Notes: generated by a model not told the origin, from the sequence alone. DNA of 64,000 nt from Thysanoteuthis rhombus (GCA_963457665.1 OY735209.1:57736519-57800518), one strand, 5' to 3'. Positions 1 to 14,300 are shown, numbered from the stretch's first letter. Program-made: numbers and translations.

Positions 1-97
1 GATGGCTGCATAGAATTCCGGAGCTGTCATTTTGCTGCGGTATTTATTAACAATGTCTTGGATCTTCAACTTTCGACGTACATGAGGTGGCTGGTAC
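1..97 (-). CDS. RALGAPB: RALGAPB exon E26, C-terminal, truncated by the window edge
   Basis: Acceptor GTGTACAG; 97 nt visible. Encodes [20 protein letters not shown] then [12 protein letters not shown], matching PPHVRRKQKITDIVNKYRN and PEFYTSLF. In vertebrates only about a dozen residues follow, so the stop codon should lie just outside the left edge. Confidence 0.95.
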
Positions 98-2291
98 CTG
101 TACACAGAACAAAAGGATTCGTAAGTAAAATGGTGAAAAATAGTGAAGAAAAAATAGAATGCTAACCATGCTCGATTTGAAGATGGTTACATTGATATAA
201 ACAACAGAAAACAAACCTCCAAAGACCTCTTTATGTTATCAAAAAAATATGTGCAGACTCTTAAAGAGTTATAATGTTGATATAGTGATTATAGTAAATA
301 TAAGCTTTAACAAGTCTTCAGAAAATCCATTTATATCAAAACAATTATCCTTTCACTGACTTCTAACACAGGTCTTGAAGACCACACTTTGAAAACCAAT
401 TTTATAAATCAATCCTGTGAGATCAAGTCAATCATTCAACACTTAATGCTAACAACTATACTTCTCAACAGCATACTCTCTCGAGATTTATCTAGTTGTG
501 ACATTCATCTAATATTAGGAATATCAATTTTAGTAGACAATTACAAGATACATTTTGATCTTTCTTTATTCAGATAACTAAGATAAAGATATCAAGATGA
601 AGTAAGATATCAATTCTCCTTTATTTCTAGTCCCACGAAGTAATCAATTACTATGTCTAATAACTTTACTAGCAATCGATAAATGGTAGAAAATCATTCA
701 AGTAAATAATTCCTGCTTGCTTACTTGAATAATCATATTCCCATGCACAGCTTATAAAATGAGAGGTTTGTGAATTTTGTACTGAGATTTCAGATCCAAG
801 TACAGCATTTGTGAGTTATCAATTGAAAACCGATGGACAGCAAACGAAAAACAATCAAAATTACCCTAAGTATATCAAGAGACTTAAATGGAGAGAAGTT
901 ACCCTCTGATTTTCAATCAAATTGCACTGTTATCATAAACAATAGAAATGTATTTTGGTGGTTTTGTTAAGATACTTTAATACAAGTTCAAAGGCTGACC
1001 AATTGAAATTATCAAGAATCAGTAAAATGATTTGTACTTCTTTTCCAAGTACTTACAATTCACTCTCCAGTCTCTTGCGTCGACAAATATTTATAGCAGT
1101 TTGTCGTACGAGTGTTCCCAAAGATCTGCGACTCACCACCATTCCATCTACAAGAGGTATTGCCATGGAAACTCTGAAACAGGAGAGAGAGAGGAAAAAA
1201 GACATTTACTCCATACAAGTCGCGATTTGATAAGACAAATAGAGTGGGAAAATATAGAATGATATTAAAAAGAACCTTTTAGTTTGTCCTTGCATTCGCA
1301 CTCTAAATAATCCATTCTGCAGAGCATGAATAAAAATCACATAGATCTCCTGAGTGCGTGAGGTTGAAGAACCTGTACTCCCTCCGCTGTTGGCATGCTG
1401 TTCCAATCCAGTGCTGGTGTAAGACAGCATTTCAGCTGAAAAAAATTAAAAATATACATCATTGAAATTTTTGTAGTCATCAAGTTTTTTGTTGGAATTT
1501 CTGAGATGAGGAATTATTATTATTATTACACACTGATTTATTTGGACAAGACTCTAATAACCTTCTCTGTGAGCCAAGCATGAAACATCATATGATGTTG
1601 TCTGGTCCAGCTGACTTCTGTTTCTTCAAATTTCCGATGGCTCCTCTGACCTCCAATCTGCATAGAACATCATACGGGAACCTCTCACTAAGATGGATAG
1701 GACAATAAGCTCGAGTCATTAAAAATATTCAACATCCTGGTTACACTACAGGTAGTGCAAAAAGTCGAATACTCTGGTTCAGTTAGAGAGGCAGACAAGT
1801 GTTGTGAGGTTGGAGGCTTCAAGTTTCCACTACTGGATTGTCTTTTGGGGTATGGGGCCTAGTGCAGTGGTTTCAAAACTGATGTCCATGTAATCTGTTT
1901 TTTAATAAACATGATCAATTGCTTTTAGGGGTCCACGACAAAGTTTAAAAACCACTGACCTAATGGATATCTAATAACCTGATGGCACATGACCTTTGTT
2001 TTGCTGAACTTCATGTATAGGCAAACTTTCTTACTTTCTTCATTTAATTCATCTGCCATTAGTTGGAAGTCATGTAGGTTTTCTGCAAAAAAGGCGATGT
2101 CGTTGGCAAATCTGAGGTTGCTCAGATATTTGCTGTCTATTTAAATTCCTTTATTTTCCCTGTCTAAGTTCCTGAAGATCATCTCAAGGTAGGCTGTGAA
2201 GAGTTTGGGTGAGCTGGTATCACCTTGTCTTACTCTTTTTTGGAGCTGAAAAGGCTCAATCTTTCTATAGCCTGATAGAAGAGCTCCTGTG

Positions 2292-2330
<39 letters not shown>

Positions 2331-5300
2331 AAGTACTCTGATGTACACAGGATCTACACCTTATAGAGATGGACTTCATGAACATGGGAATTTCCACAGA
2401 ATCACATCGGAAATAACAATGATTAAAATTGACGAAGCAGAACTGGAGAAAGTTAACCACTACATCTACCCAGAACAACGAATCTTGATGAAACCCTCAA
2501 AAGAATAAAAAAAGACAAGCAAAGAATCACTCTAGGATGGCAAGCCTTTGGCAGAGCAAGCTCAACCTTCAAAATCAAGAAGATCCTATTGATCCTTGAA
2601 AAGAAAAAAAAAGAAAAAAAAAAGGGTATACAACCAATGCATCCTCCCGATAGTTACTTATGGAGCTGAAACATGGAACTTGACCAAGAAACTGACCTGC
2701 AGACTGAGAAGCATAAAGCATGCACATGAAAGAATCATGCTCAACCTCACATGGATTTCTTTTTAAAGAAACTCTCTAACACCTTTTTCCAAAAGAAGAA
2801 AAAGAATCTCCCAATGATTTTTGTAACATTCCAATTTTTCATTGAATGAATCTAATTGCCAAAATATTTGAAATTAAGTAGACGTGTGACTGAGCAATTA
2901 CATATTCAAGTACGAAACTCCATAATTTAAAGAAAAAAAAAAAAAAAATTTGAATCTCTATAAGGGCTTTGAAATGTATCAAAAATATGCATTCTCTCTG
3001 AATTTGGTAAGGCTTGGTCAAAAATTATGCCCCCAAAGGCCTACCTATATACAGACAGAGACACAGAAATTTGTCACCCACACACTATAAGGATGAGCAA
3101 GAAGAAAAAAATAAGCAAAACAGAATTAAGGATTCAAACTTAAGTTCTGTTACAATGCTCTTTGTGTTTCAGAAAATTCCAATTTTGAATTGGATGAGCA
3201 GATGAGAAACTATGAGAAGATCTTGAAAACAGTCACTCCAAGAAGCAAGAGAGAGAGAGAGAGAGAGAAAAAAAAAAAGAAAAAAAAAGAGAGTTTGATG
3301 CAGAGACTTACTTGAAGGGAAATTGTCTGAATCTTCAAAACTCTCTAACCATACAACAAAGACCCGTGTGTCTGGTCCAATTGCCAGTGATGAATGCCGA
3401 CCATATTTCTTGCCTCTAATAACAGGAATTTCAGGAGGTGAACCGGGACTTTCTTTTTCTTTACCATTTTTGTCTCCCACCAATCCAAGGGACTTTGGTT
3501 TGGTTAAATTCAAATCAGGTCCAACAGAAATTCTTTCACCAACATTACTAGGGTTGTTTTTCTCTACAGGTGAAAAATAAATGACTCCATTTAGAAAAGG
3601 AAACAAAATAGAAATGTATTCGTATTGAAACAATATTGGATAATACAATACAACAAAATTACTTAGGCCTTACTTGGAAGTTTATTTCTTGATATACAGT
3701 GAGGGGAAACTGTCTGAATCTTCACATGGTGTAAGTGAGACACTTTTATAAATGATGTAAATACGGCATGTAATAAGTGGTTTTACAATTGAAAATATCT
3801 TTCAGGATATGAAATTTAGAGGTTAGTAAATAGTATAAACATTTGTGGAAATTCAAAACAAATGAATGATAAGTATTGAAATTTTTTTTTAAGTTGATTT
3901 GTTACTACAGGACCAAATAGTTATACGTCTACAATTTAATTCCTTGCTTGACTATCCTAATTATTCTCAAAGTTTGAGAACAGTGTAAAAACAACCATAA
4001 ATAATTCCATGGTATTTAAGATTCATATCTTTCAAAGAATCATTTTTTCTTAATATTCAAGTGCCACATTGTATTCAAGAAAGAACACACAAACACATTT
4101 TTTTTTTTCTACACATAATTGTGTCCAAATCCTAATCAGGTATTCTATCATATTTGTCAAGTCTGATCTCTCTACCAGGATTGGGATGTGTATGGTTGTA
4201 AGGTTTCAGGCTCAAATTTATGGATTCAATAATACTTGAGTTCAGCAATCAGAGCTAGAAGTTTTTGTTGGGATTATGTTTTGACAATTAAGCCCTGAAA
4301 GGATTATCTAGAGTACAGGAGCTCTCTGTATTTCATTTTTTTTTTTCAGAACATCACAAATTAACTTGTTTCTAAAATAACTTTGATTGGAAAGAACCAA
4401 AAATATTTGGGCATCCTGTTACGTTTTAAAGTAAGAACAAATTTATCTCGAGTTTTTTATGCCTAGAGGAACCAATTTTGTTAGATCAGTATGACAGAGA
4501 CAGAATGGAAAATCAAAAAGAGATTCTCTATAAACGTGAAACTTCTAGTCTGAGTAGGTATCATTTCATATTTACCATTCAAAGTGAATATAATGGATTT
4601 GCCTTATTTTTTTTATTTCAGAAAGGTAGAAAAGTAGTGCAAGATAAATTGAAAGAAGATTCTTTCCAATTGTGAAATTTACCATAAAAAATTAAATAAG
4701 TGAGCCTGCCTTTTTTTTCCTTCATTTGCTTATTCGCGTATATTTTTCCAACTTTTTGGTACAAGAGTAATTGCATTTTACTCCAAGAGGAATTTTTTTT
4801 ATATACACCCCGCCAAACCCCAAGACATTTTTATGATTCCGATATTACATGCTCTTTATCTATAAAAAAAAAAATATACTCTGAAATGAAACATCAGATA
4901 GAAAAAATTGATCTGGTTAGGAGTTAAACTCTGTTGGTCCTTTGAACTCTTTGATCTCGATGATTCTTTAATTTGAAAATATGAATGCTTTGTCATTCAT
5001 TTCAATGCAGGAATCTGCCAAGCAAATCACATAAGTGGGGAACAATATCTTATTTAAAATATCAACTGCATTTATATATTTTAATCTTGTGATAGAACAG
5101 TAGGAATAAGAGAGTTAGAAATAGAGTACTTACCTAAGCTCTGATCATTGGGTCCAGTAGAAGATCGATTGTTCATACAAGAATCAGTTGAGGGGACTAC
5201 AAAAGCAATCTCTGAGGAGACATCAGCCCAGTACAAGACTTGCTGACGGCCACCATATATGCTACCTCCAGTGTTAGCAGGAATATCATAATCTAAAAAT

Positions 5301-8300
5301 GGAAACAGCATCTTGAAATGTTGCAACACATAATGCAGAGAAAAATGGATCCAAGTTTTCTGATTGGAATCTTTACCAAAATTCTTAATTAGGTTGAAAA
5401 GAATGTCTATTACATTTTGATCTATAACTAACAGCCACAAAAAGAGGATTTTTTTGCAGCAATACTCATATTTCATATACAAGACTGAGGTATCTCTCTG
5501 TTACTAATGAATTGAGTTCATTCTATTTCATCTCTAGATATTTTGGTTGAGTACTGTCGTAATCAAAGTGAGCTAAAAACTACATTTTAAATATATTAAT
5601 TTCAACAAATGCTTTTTTCAATGCTCCTGGCCATACTCTTTTGTCTGGAGACTTGAAAATTGGCATCAGTATTCCTCTAGACCCTTCTAAAAAGATTTTT
5701 CATGATTTTTGGAGAAAGACATTTTTGGGCCTTATTCAGATGGATTTATTAATAACAACGAGATTCTCAAGAATAGAATTTATTCAGACTTTATTTATTC
5801 TTTAATGAAATTTTTTTTTATGAGACTTCAAATTTTGATGGTTGTCCAATTATTGACTGTGATGGTGGATTTACTTTTACTGCTATTATCTGTTCAGTGA
5901 AAACTTTATAGTTGTTTATTAGTACACAAATTTCTTTAATGACTTTTTATATAACCCTTACAAGTACACAATATGCACCTTTTTTCATCATGAACAAATG
6001 AGAAACAAGAGGGAATTATACAATGGCAAAAAGTGCCAGGTATTCTTGCTAGTGTTATAAATGAACAGCAATATAAGATTACATAAAAACCGCCTACCGT
6101 GAATATCATCTTCATTGATGACCTTCCAACTTGTGGACACATGACCAGTCCAGCCTGCATGCTTACGCACAAACACTGGCCAGCCAAGGGAGCGCAAAAA
6201 CTCCAAAAATTGAGGTTGAACATTGGTGTTAGAGAGCTAGAAGGAAAAAATAAAATGAATGGATAAATAAATAAAGAGAATGCTGAAAATCTTCTGAAGG
6301 AAGGAAGAGGAGAGTTGGAAAAGAGAGAAATTTCCTTCTTGTAAAAGACTCTCTCTCTCTCATAGAAGTTGCGTTTTTTGTTTAACCCTTTCAAGACCTT
6401 TGGGATATAAGTATAGTCTGAGGTTTCTATGACTGCTGAGATATATGATATTTGTATATATGACATTTTATTTCAGGTATTAATAGGTTAGTCTTGGATG
6501 GGTCAATAGATGAATATATTTTACAATTGATATTCAACTAACTGTTTTTGTGGCCTGTGATATCATAGATAAGATTTATTCAATAAATATGCCAGATTTT
6601 TTTTTTTACTTTAATGATAGCATCCAGTAATCATACACCCCTAATCATAGGCTATGAAATCCTGGAGAAAAACATCTCTCATGTATAATACACATTGACT
6701 TATAAGAATTTTTAGCTGCTGAATTTAACCTTTGTTCAACTTCTTAACCAGTTCTCATAGATTAAAAATAAGATTTTACATAATTTACAAATGATTTTTA
6801 AATACAAAATTTACACAGTATTTAGAGCAAATACAGGGACATGTTCACACAAAATCACAACAAGCTAGCTGTGAAAATAAGCTCACACTCAAAAGGAACA
6901 AAATTATAAAGAAGCAAACACCAACAAGTGGTTATTGCTGTTAAGCCGCATGAACTGGAGGTGATTACAACAACTTACTTCCATGTCTGGCACATAAAAG
7001 TTAAAAAATAATTTGAGCCACTGGCAGTCACTCACAACACTATTTTGCTGATAGCTTTCTCCTCTAAACTCAGTTAGGCACTGTTTGTCATCAGCAAAAT
7101 CCCCTACACACGTGACTGTCAACTCTTTTGACCATAAAGTCAAAGAGAACATCTTACATAAGTGCAAGAAGATTGAAGGCAGCCTTGTATACAGAGGAAA
7201 ATTTGATCTGGGAAGCTGGTTGTGACTTTCTGAATTCAACATCTGACTCTGGTGCAAAAACAGGTAATGGTAGGAAGAAGTCCAGGCAGCCTGCTAAAAC
7301 AGCCATCCTTACTCAAGCTCTGGGCGAGGCAATAGACAGCTTGATGGGAAATAGCAATTGAAATCAATGAAAACTGAACTGAATTTTGCAATTTTTTTTT
7401 TTTTAAAACCAAAACTCAGTTTTAGAATGTTTTCTCACTCAACCTGTATTTTGTGAACTAAAAAATGGGATTGTTAGGGGTCAGGAATTAATGCAAGTGT
7501 TACTGACATAATAGTGTTATCATATGTACTTATTTCTTTTGCCTAAATGTAAATAACAATACTGGCTTTTTTGTTTTTAAAAAAAATAGGTAAGCATTTT
7601 TAAAAGCATCAGTTCCTAATCAGAGCAAGTGGAGCAGTCCTTCACCTGACTTGCATAATCAATAATAGATATTCATTAATGTTCAAACTCAAGTTCTACA
7701 CTTATATTTGAGGTGGTATTTTTGTTAAATTAGAATATTAACGAAGAAGTGAAAAAGAAAAAAAAAAACACATATACAAAGGTACTTACCACACTTTGTA
7801 GTATTTCCTCGGGTGTCTTTTGACCGGGTTTCATGTAAAAGACATGAACAGTATCACTATCCCGACTAGGAATTCCATCCAGAGTTTCTAGGTCTGTGAA
7901 TAGTGAACTATTGCTGCTGTCCAGTAAAACCAAAGCTGGGGGCAGGCTACTGTTACTTGACTCCTACAAAATGATATACATATAAGAGCTGAACAAGAAA
8001 TAATGATATTGGTATAGTCAAGTAAAAACTGATCAATAGCTTTTATTTTTACTTGGATATAGAAAATGTTTTCTAGGTGCATTTTGCTGTGGGTTAGTGG
8101 TAACATATAAAAGGGTACACAACCAATAGATCCTCCTTATAGTCACTTATTGAAATGAAACATGGAACCTAACCAAGAATCTGACCCTCAATTGATTGAA
8201 AATAAAAGATCTCTCAGTGGGGTTCAAACACAGGTTTCTTTAGAGAAGCCTGGTTATCTGGTCAACTGCTCTAAACAACTGAGCTACAATAGCCCTACGA

Positions 8301-11300
8301 TTGGCAGAAGATTCGATCTAACCTTCAAACCTGCCCTTCAATTTTTTAAGTGTATATGAGATTACTGTAATCACATGATGATTTAGATTACCTTGAATCA
8401 AAAGTAAATTTATTGTCTGAAAGATGAAGTCTTCATTATTCCACAGATTTGAACTAATATCATTGTTGTTTTTATCCTAATGTTTTGACAAATATGTTAT
8501 GAAAATTATTTTTATGAATCAAGCAATCACCAAAAACATCTACAACACACACACACACGCAAATAATTAAAAAAAAACAAAAAAAAACAAAAAAAAAAAC
8601 AACAAAACTCACCCTTAAGGCTTCCAAAGATAAAAATCCATAATGTGATAAAAACAGTCTGGCAGTTTGAAACTCATGACAGATCCTGAAAGAGGGAATG
8701 AAATGACACAAATGGAGGTACAAAAACTCTAAAATGGTTTCCTCCTAAATTAAAATGTTGGGTTCTGCGTTTGTACTCACACAAATTATAAGGTTCTGAT
8801 TTCCTTATAACTATCTTACAATAATTTACCTAATTTTGTGAAATCCACTAGTTATTCAAATTAAATGAAATCCAAGAGTACATAGTGATGATGATTTCCA
8901 AATGAAATAGGATTCAAATCAATGATCTCTTATTGGGGCAAAAGGCCCTTTCTAGGCCTTCCACAGGAACTAGCAAGGAAACCCTCCCACATGGCAGATT
9001 TTCAGCTAAAAAAAAATACAAAAACAAATAATAGACATTAATGTGCTATGAAATTATATTCCTATAATTAATCTTTTCAATTAAATTCTTTTCTGGATGT
9101 ATTAAAGCTTATAGATTGGAAAAAAAAAAAAAAAACTTTTTTGATAACACTTTCTTCATTGTGAAATCATTTCTTCAGACTGAATGGATGAGCACCATTT
9201 TTTAACCAACTTAGAAATGGACACCCAGACCCGATTCCAGCTTTAAGCAGTTCTTTTGTGTACTCTTAAAATCCATACTTAAATGGTTCAAATACAAAGT
9301 TAGCATTTACAAATAAATAGCAGAAAGCAGTGTTCATTAGAGAGTAATACCACACAAGACCAATGGTTTATAAGAGTATACAGAGGATTACCATTCTCTG
9401 CAACTCCTCTAAGCCCTATATCGGTCCATATGGAGCTATGGAAGATGGCTACTAGTCATAATACCAGTGCATTGCATCATGAAAATAAAGTAGAGATATA
9501 CTTAAAGACTCAACTACATTCCCAAAGCTCAGTTAGTTTACAAAATATCTTATGTTAATTTTGATACATGGATAACTTTTTATTCATTGTTGAGATTTAT
9601 TTTCAAGATAATATATTTTCATCCATTGATCAAGAAAAATTTTAGACATGATAAAATTTCAAAATGAGGAAATAGCCTAGAAGAATACGAAACATTTGCT
9701 TAATTATCATTTTTGAGAGGGTCAGACGAAAAATATAGAATCTGGAATCAGTCAACTTTTTCTAAATGCATTAAAAACTAGAGGAGTGTGCACTACAGAC
9801 AACCCTATTATTGCTAAAATCTGAATAAAAATCAGTTCATAAATATTACTATACGGGGCAGGGTGGGAGGCTTGCCGGTAAAAATTCCAGGACATGGTCA
9901 ACTCTTCCTTAGCTTATGCCCTATCAATCTATAAAATGGCAGTGGGAATTCATTGATAACTTTTGGAGATATATGGTATTGACGAATAGGAGTATAAATA
10001 TATTTAAATGAAAAATAGACATCGATTGAGAAACAATTCCTGGATCAGCCCTTAAATCTAATCACTTCTTTCTTACCTCATGAAAACCCTTCCATAAAAT
10101 TCCATTGGAATTCATTGATATCTTGTGGAGATATTGTGAGGATATATCGTAATGATGCAAGGGAGGTAACTATAAAAAAAATCCATAGATCTGCCCCCAA
10201 ATAACTTCTTTTGTAGCCCATTTTCCATCTTACCATAGAATTTCATCAAAATTCATTGGTAAATTTGGGAAATAATGTATGGATAGACATATAGCTGTGA
10301 TGAGTCATGAATCTACCCTGAGATTCAATGACTTCTTTCTTATCCCAAATCTTATTGGAATTTATAGACAACTTCTGGAGGTACTGTAGGGACAAAAATG
10401 ATTGAATACTTAAAATGTGTGTGTGAGGTAACAAACAAAAAACGACTTTCAATCAAAAAATGATTTCCAGATCTACCTGAAAGTTTATTCACTTCTTTTG
10501 TATCCTATTGCCTAACCTTTCACAAAATTTCCTTGAAATTCATTCCCAACTTTTAGAGACATTGTATCGTATGTTGTGGGCATGTAGCTATGATGCAGGG
10601 AAAGTAACCATACATGGATCCAACCCAAAATTTTGGGGGTAATGTGTAAACAAATTGCTACTATGCAAAATAGGTTACTGTAAAATCTTTATGGATTCAT
10701 CCCCTCTCAAGGTGCTCACCCTTCCACAAAGTTTAGAAATTCATTCTCAACTTTTAGCAGTATTGTGTGGTATATCTGTATAGCTACGATGTAAGGGCGG
10801 TAACTGTGCATGGATCAGTCTAAATATTTGAGATCACCAAATGATACTGAGTATCACTGCCAAGTTTGGTTCAGATCAGCTGAGTATTTTTGGAGTTATG
10901 AATTTTGGGGAAAATTAGCTACAAAGTGTGCACAGGACAGCGCCAAAATTTAAATGAATTCCAGATCTTCCCGAAATAACTAGCAAAATAGGGAGGATCC
11001 TGGTTTTTCTGTGGCCAATGCCATTCCCACGGTCATGTTACATATGCCTACAGAAGTTGGTCTAATTCAGTTCTTTTGATGGATGCCAAAATTTTCTCAT
11101 AAAAGTATAGGCATTGTTCATTACCCATACTTTGCATGAAGAAGAAAATAAAAAAAAGGGTTCAAATACCTGTCTTATATACCAACATAAATGGTACGTC
11201 AATTTCAATTACTTACTTGGGTGGTTTACACTCAGTGGCAGGATTTGGATGGACTTGGTTCTTTATTTTCTCACTGTTTTTTTCAGAAACTTTGTTCTCA

Positions 11301-14300
11301 AAAGTTACTTGTGTTTCAATGAGCTGCCTTAGCACATCGAGTTCAGCTGCTGTCTTCTCAGTCACAATAGACTCCATTGTTGGAATGCTCATTTCTCTAA
11401 AAGACATAAAAAGAAAGAACTTTTTTTTAATGATTTTCATTGTACAATTTTTTTCTTAATACAAACTATTTATTTTATTTGTTGTATCCAAAGAAACAAT
11501 AATTTATCAAGGGATCATCATGAAAAGCTGAATATATTTAGATGCACTATATGATACATGTTGTTAGCCTTTTTTAGGTGTATGTTGTTTCCAACAGTCT
11601 TTTGAAGTCATTTAAACTAGTGCTTTTTCTCATCTCCTCAACAACGCCACATGACAAACATTGAGATACGGGGTTCAGTAAACTTGGAAATACATTCAGC
11701 AACAAAGGACATTAATTAACATTTTCACTAGTTTACCTGTTAAGTTGAAACTATATTAATCGACGATAAAGATGACTGGATGCAAGAGAAATGTGATAAG
11801 AACAACAGAAATGAAAAAAACAGTCTGGATAATTTTGTCTCAGCCTTCAAACTGATTATGCATTCAAAGCCAACAATAGAGGAAATATGAAAGCTATGTT
11901 GATGACTTCAATCATAGAACCTTTATTATCCAACAGACTGTCAAGATGTTCATCACTGACCCTTTATAGCAACTACTCCATGATTTGTCCATCAGACATG
12001 GTAGGAAGAGAGAAGGGGAGAAAATAAAGCTAAGTAGTTTAATGAGAGGTTAGGAAAGGAGAGGGTTTAAGAGGGTAGGGATAGAAAGGGAGGAAATAAA
12101 ACTAAATAGTTTAATGAGAGAGTAGAAAGGGACAGAGGCGAAAATAAAGTTGGGTAGTTTAATAAGAGGGGCTGATGACTGCAACTGATACTATAACAGT
12201 GACAGACACAGCTCATGTATTTGATTTTTTTTCATTTTTTTAGTACCATTTTTTATATCAACATTAAATTCTAATGTAATGAACTGCTTGAAACCACACC
12301 CAATTGACAGTGGAGCTCTCCTGTGGTGGAAACAGAGTTTGTTAAATCTATTATGTGAGAGGGAATTAAAAATGAATAAAAAACTTTACCTGAAGTTAGG
12401 GAGGTAACTCTGATTCCTTGAAATCAACTCCTAAATTTTCTCATAAGAAACCAAGAGTTAATTTGTACAAGAGATGCTAGAATATCCATGGAGTAGAAAT
12501 CTATTAACAGCACTTTCAGTGGTTGAATTTAAATTGATAAAGTTTAGTAATCTAGTTAAAGTAAGGCCTAGGTTGTGTTGGATACATCTGAATTATTTTG
12601 CAAAATAAAACTTATTGCTCCCCCAATATTGAGTGAATCAACAAATGCTCTATAGGCATATTTGGTAATCAAAGACGTACATAGAAGTCACTGACGTCAT
12701 CAGTTGATTTGATGTTTTCTCTGTAGAATTTATTAAGATTGTAAAGAGATTATTAAAATATGGGTTATGCTGTGGATTCTCATTGAATAAAACATTGGTT
12801 GTATGAAATAGCTGTTTAGTAAGATGAATTGGGCAAGAATATTATCAATCTATGATTTTATTGTTTTTAAACAAATCTGTTCAAAAGAAACAACCACTTA
12901 TAGGGACTCAAATTCAGGGTCCTGATGAGTTCTGCTTAATAGAATCCGTAGTATTTAATACAAGACGTGAAAAAATTGCTGAATATAGTTCTTATAAAAT
13001 GAAGTCAACTTACAGATTAGTAGGGATTATTGTCTCTACAATCTCAGGAAAGTATCGATGTTTTACATTATGTTTGAATCCAATATTTTCCATTGGTTGA
13101 GGACGCTGCACCTCAGTAAGATTTGAAGTACCCTGCAGAAAAAGTCAAAACATTTTGGAGTTCTTCACCAAATGATAGTAAAACATAATGCTAATCTTTG
13201 TATTGAAATTGATCATTTTTTGGAAGTAACAAAATTATGAGTGAGTGCACACAAGAGTCCAATGGGCCACTTTTTATGAGATTACTTTTATGTTGGATTA
13301 GACTATTCCTATAGGCCCACCTACACATACACACATGCTATCACCATTCAAATCAACCTTAAACAAACAGTAGGGGAGACAACTCAATCTGTAAAAATAC
13401 ATTGCGTGTGTATGCTTAAAAAAATGCCCTTTCCTCATTTCTAAACTTTTCTATATTTGTCACGAATTATCAATGGATTTTACTTACATGTATCAATTAT
13501 GAAGAGCAAGATTTTTTATTATTTTTTTTCCTTTATTTCATAATCCGTCTTTTCGGTTGGAACAAATTACATTAAAACACATAATACAGTTTTAAACAAC
13601 TTAATTTTGGAACCACTTAATGGCACTAATAAAGGTGTTCATGTGGGTATTTGTAAATTATTTTCAGAATTGCTTGGCTGCAATACTGATTGAATCAGCC
13701 ATTCCTGACCAAGCGACAATATCAAGTATTTTTTTTTTAAAGCAATTGATAAAGATTATAGTGAACTCGTGATGATATTCATTAAAGGTATAAATAAACT
13801 CAGGCAAGGCCATGTATTTCTGCTTGGACGGAATACCGCATTATACATTAAATGATTGCGTGATATATTGAACAGCTTACATCATTTCATTATAATTCAG
13901 GTCCTTATGGTTAAAGTTATAAACACATTTAATATTTCAGAGCAAAATTTCTCGTCTTCAAAAACAAAAGAAATGATCCAAATTTTACTTACTTTATGAC
14001 TGCGAGGTTGGTGTCGCAGTTGCATTGTCCAAGCATGACGTCCAAATGGGCCACGTATAAGAGCAGTGACGGTAGGCAAAGGATCTGGTAGAGAAAATCA
14101 CTCAAATTCTAAAACCTACTGTATATACCGGTATATAAGACGGACATTTGATGAAAAAAAAACAAACAAAAAAACAAGAAAGAACATGCCAATATCACTG
14201 TATCCAATGTGTTGGTTTTAGGACAAGGAGGCCATTCACCAAAGCTCGATATAGACAGTCATTGGGCTCTAATGAGTCACTGCCTAAGACACTTGCAAAC

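Larger units (their letters stand above)
1436..3311 (-). other. intron between E23 and E24
   Basis: Holds a hAT-like miniature element, a rearranged RTE LINE fragment, a TA microsatellite and a GA/poly-A stretch near 3,247-3,294. The rest is featureless AT-rich sequence. Confidence 0.8.
7964..8612 (-). other. intron between E19 and E20
   Basis: Carries an RTE fragment next to a tRNA-derived SINE remnant, and a short CA repeat (8,549-8,560) followed by poly-A/C. Confidence 0.8.
8686..11216 (-). other. intron between E18 and E19
   Basis: Holds one copy of the GTATATGCC-ended family near 9,390 and a decayed tandem array at 9,840-10,960. The rest is AT-rich. Confidence 0.8.
11397..13013 (-). 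other. intron between E17 and E18
   Basis: Contains a small purine-rich tandem repeat and an isolated CRE-type palindrome; nothing else recognised. Confidence 0.75.

Noticed and set aside
5936..6466. 176-codon minus-strand frame with hydrophobic stretches
   Set aside because: It overlaps exon E21 in a different frame; the true coding frame ([10 protein letters not shown]) is the other one.
6904..7361. Possible small gene (77-codon plus-strand and 117-codon minus-strand frames)
   Set aside because: The two frames overlap on opposite strands, neither has a recognisable domain or convincing splice sites, and the locus lies inside the E20-E21 intron.
8195..8296. Functional tRNA gene on the minus strand
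   Set aside because: A and B boxes are present, but the acceptor stem has no partner and the anticodon arm is not well formed, so it is a SINE or pseudogene.
12692..12699. CREB/ATF enhancer site
   Set aside because: A lone palindrome in a long intron is expected by chance at this window size; kept only as a low-confidence entry.
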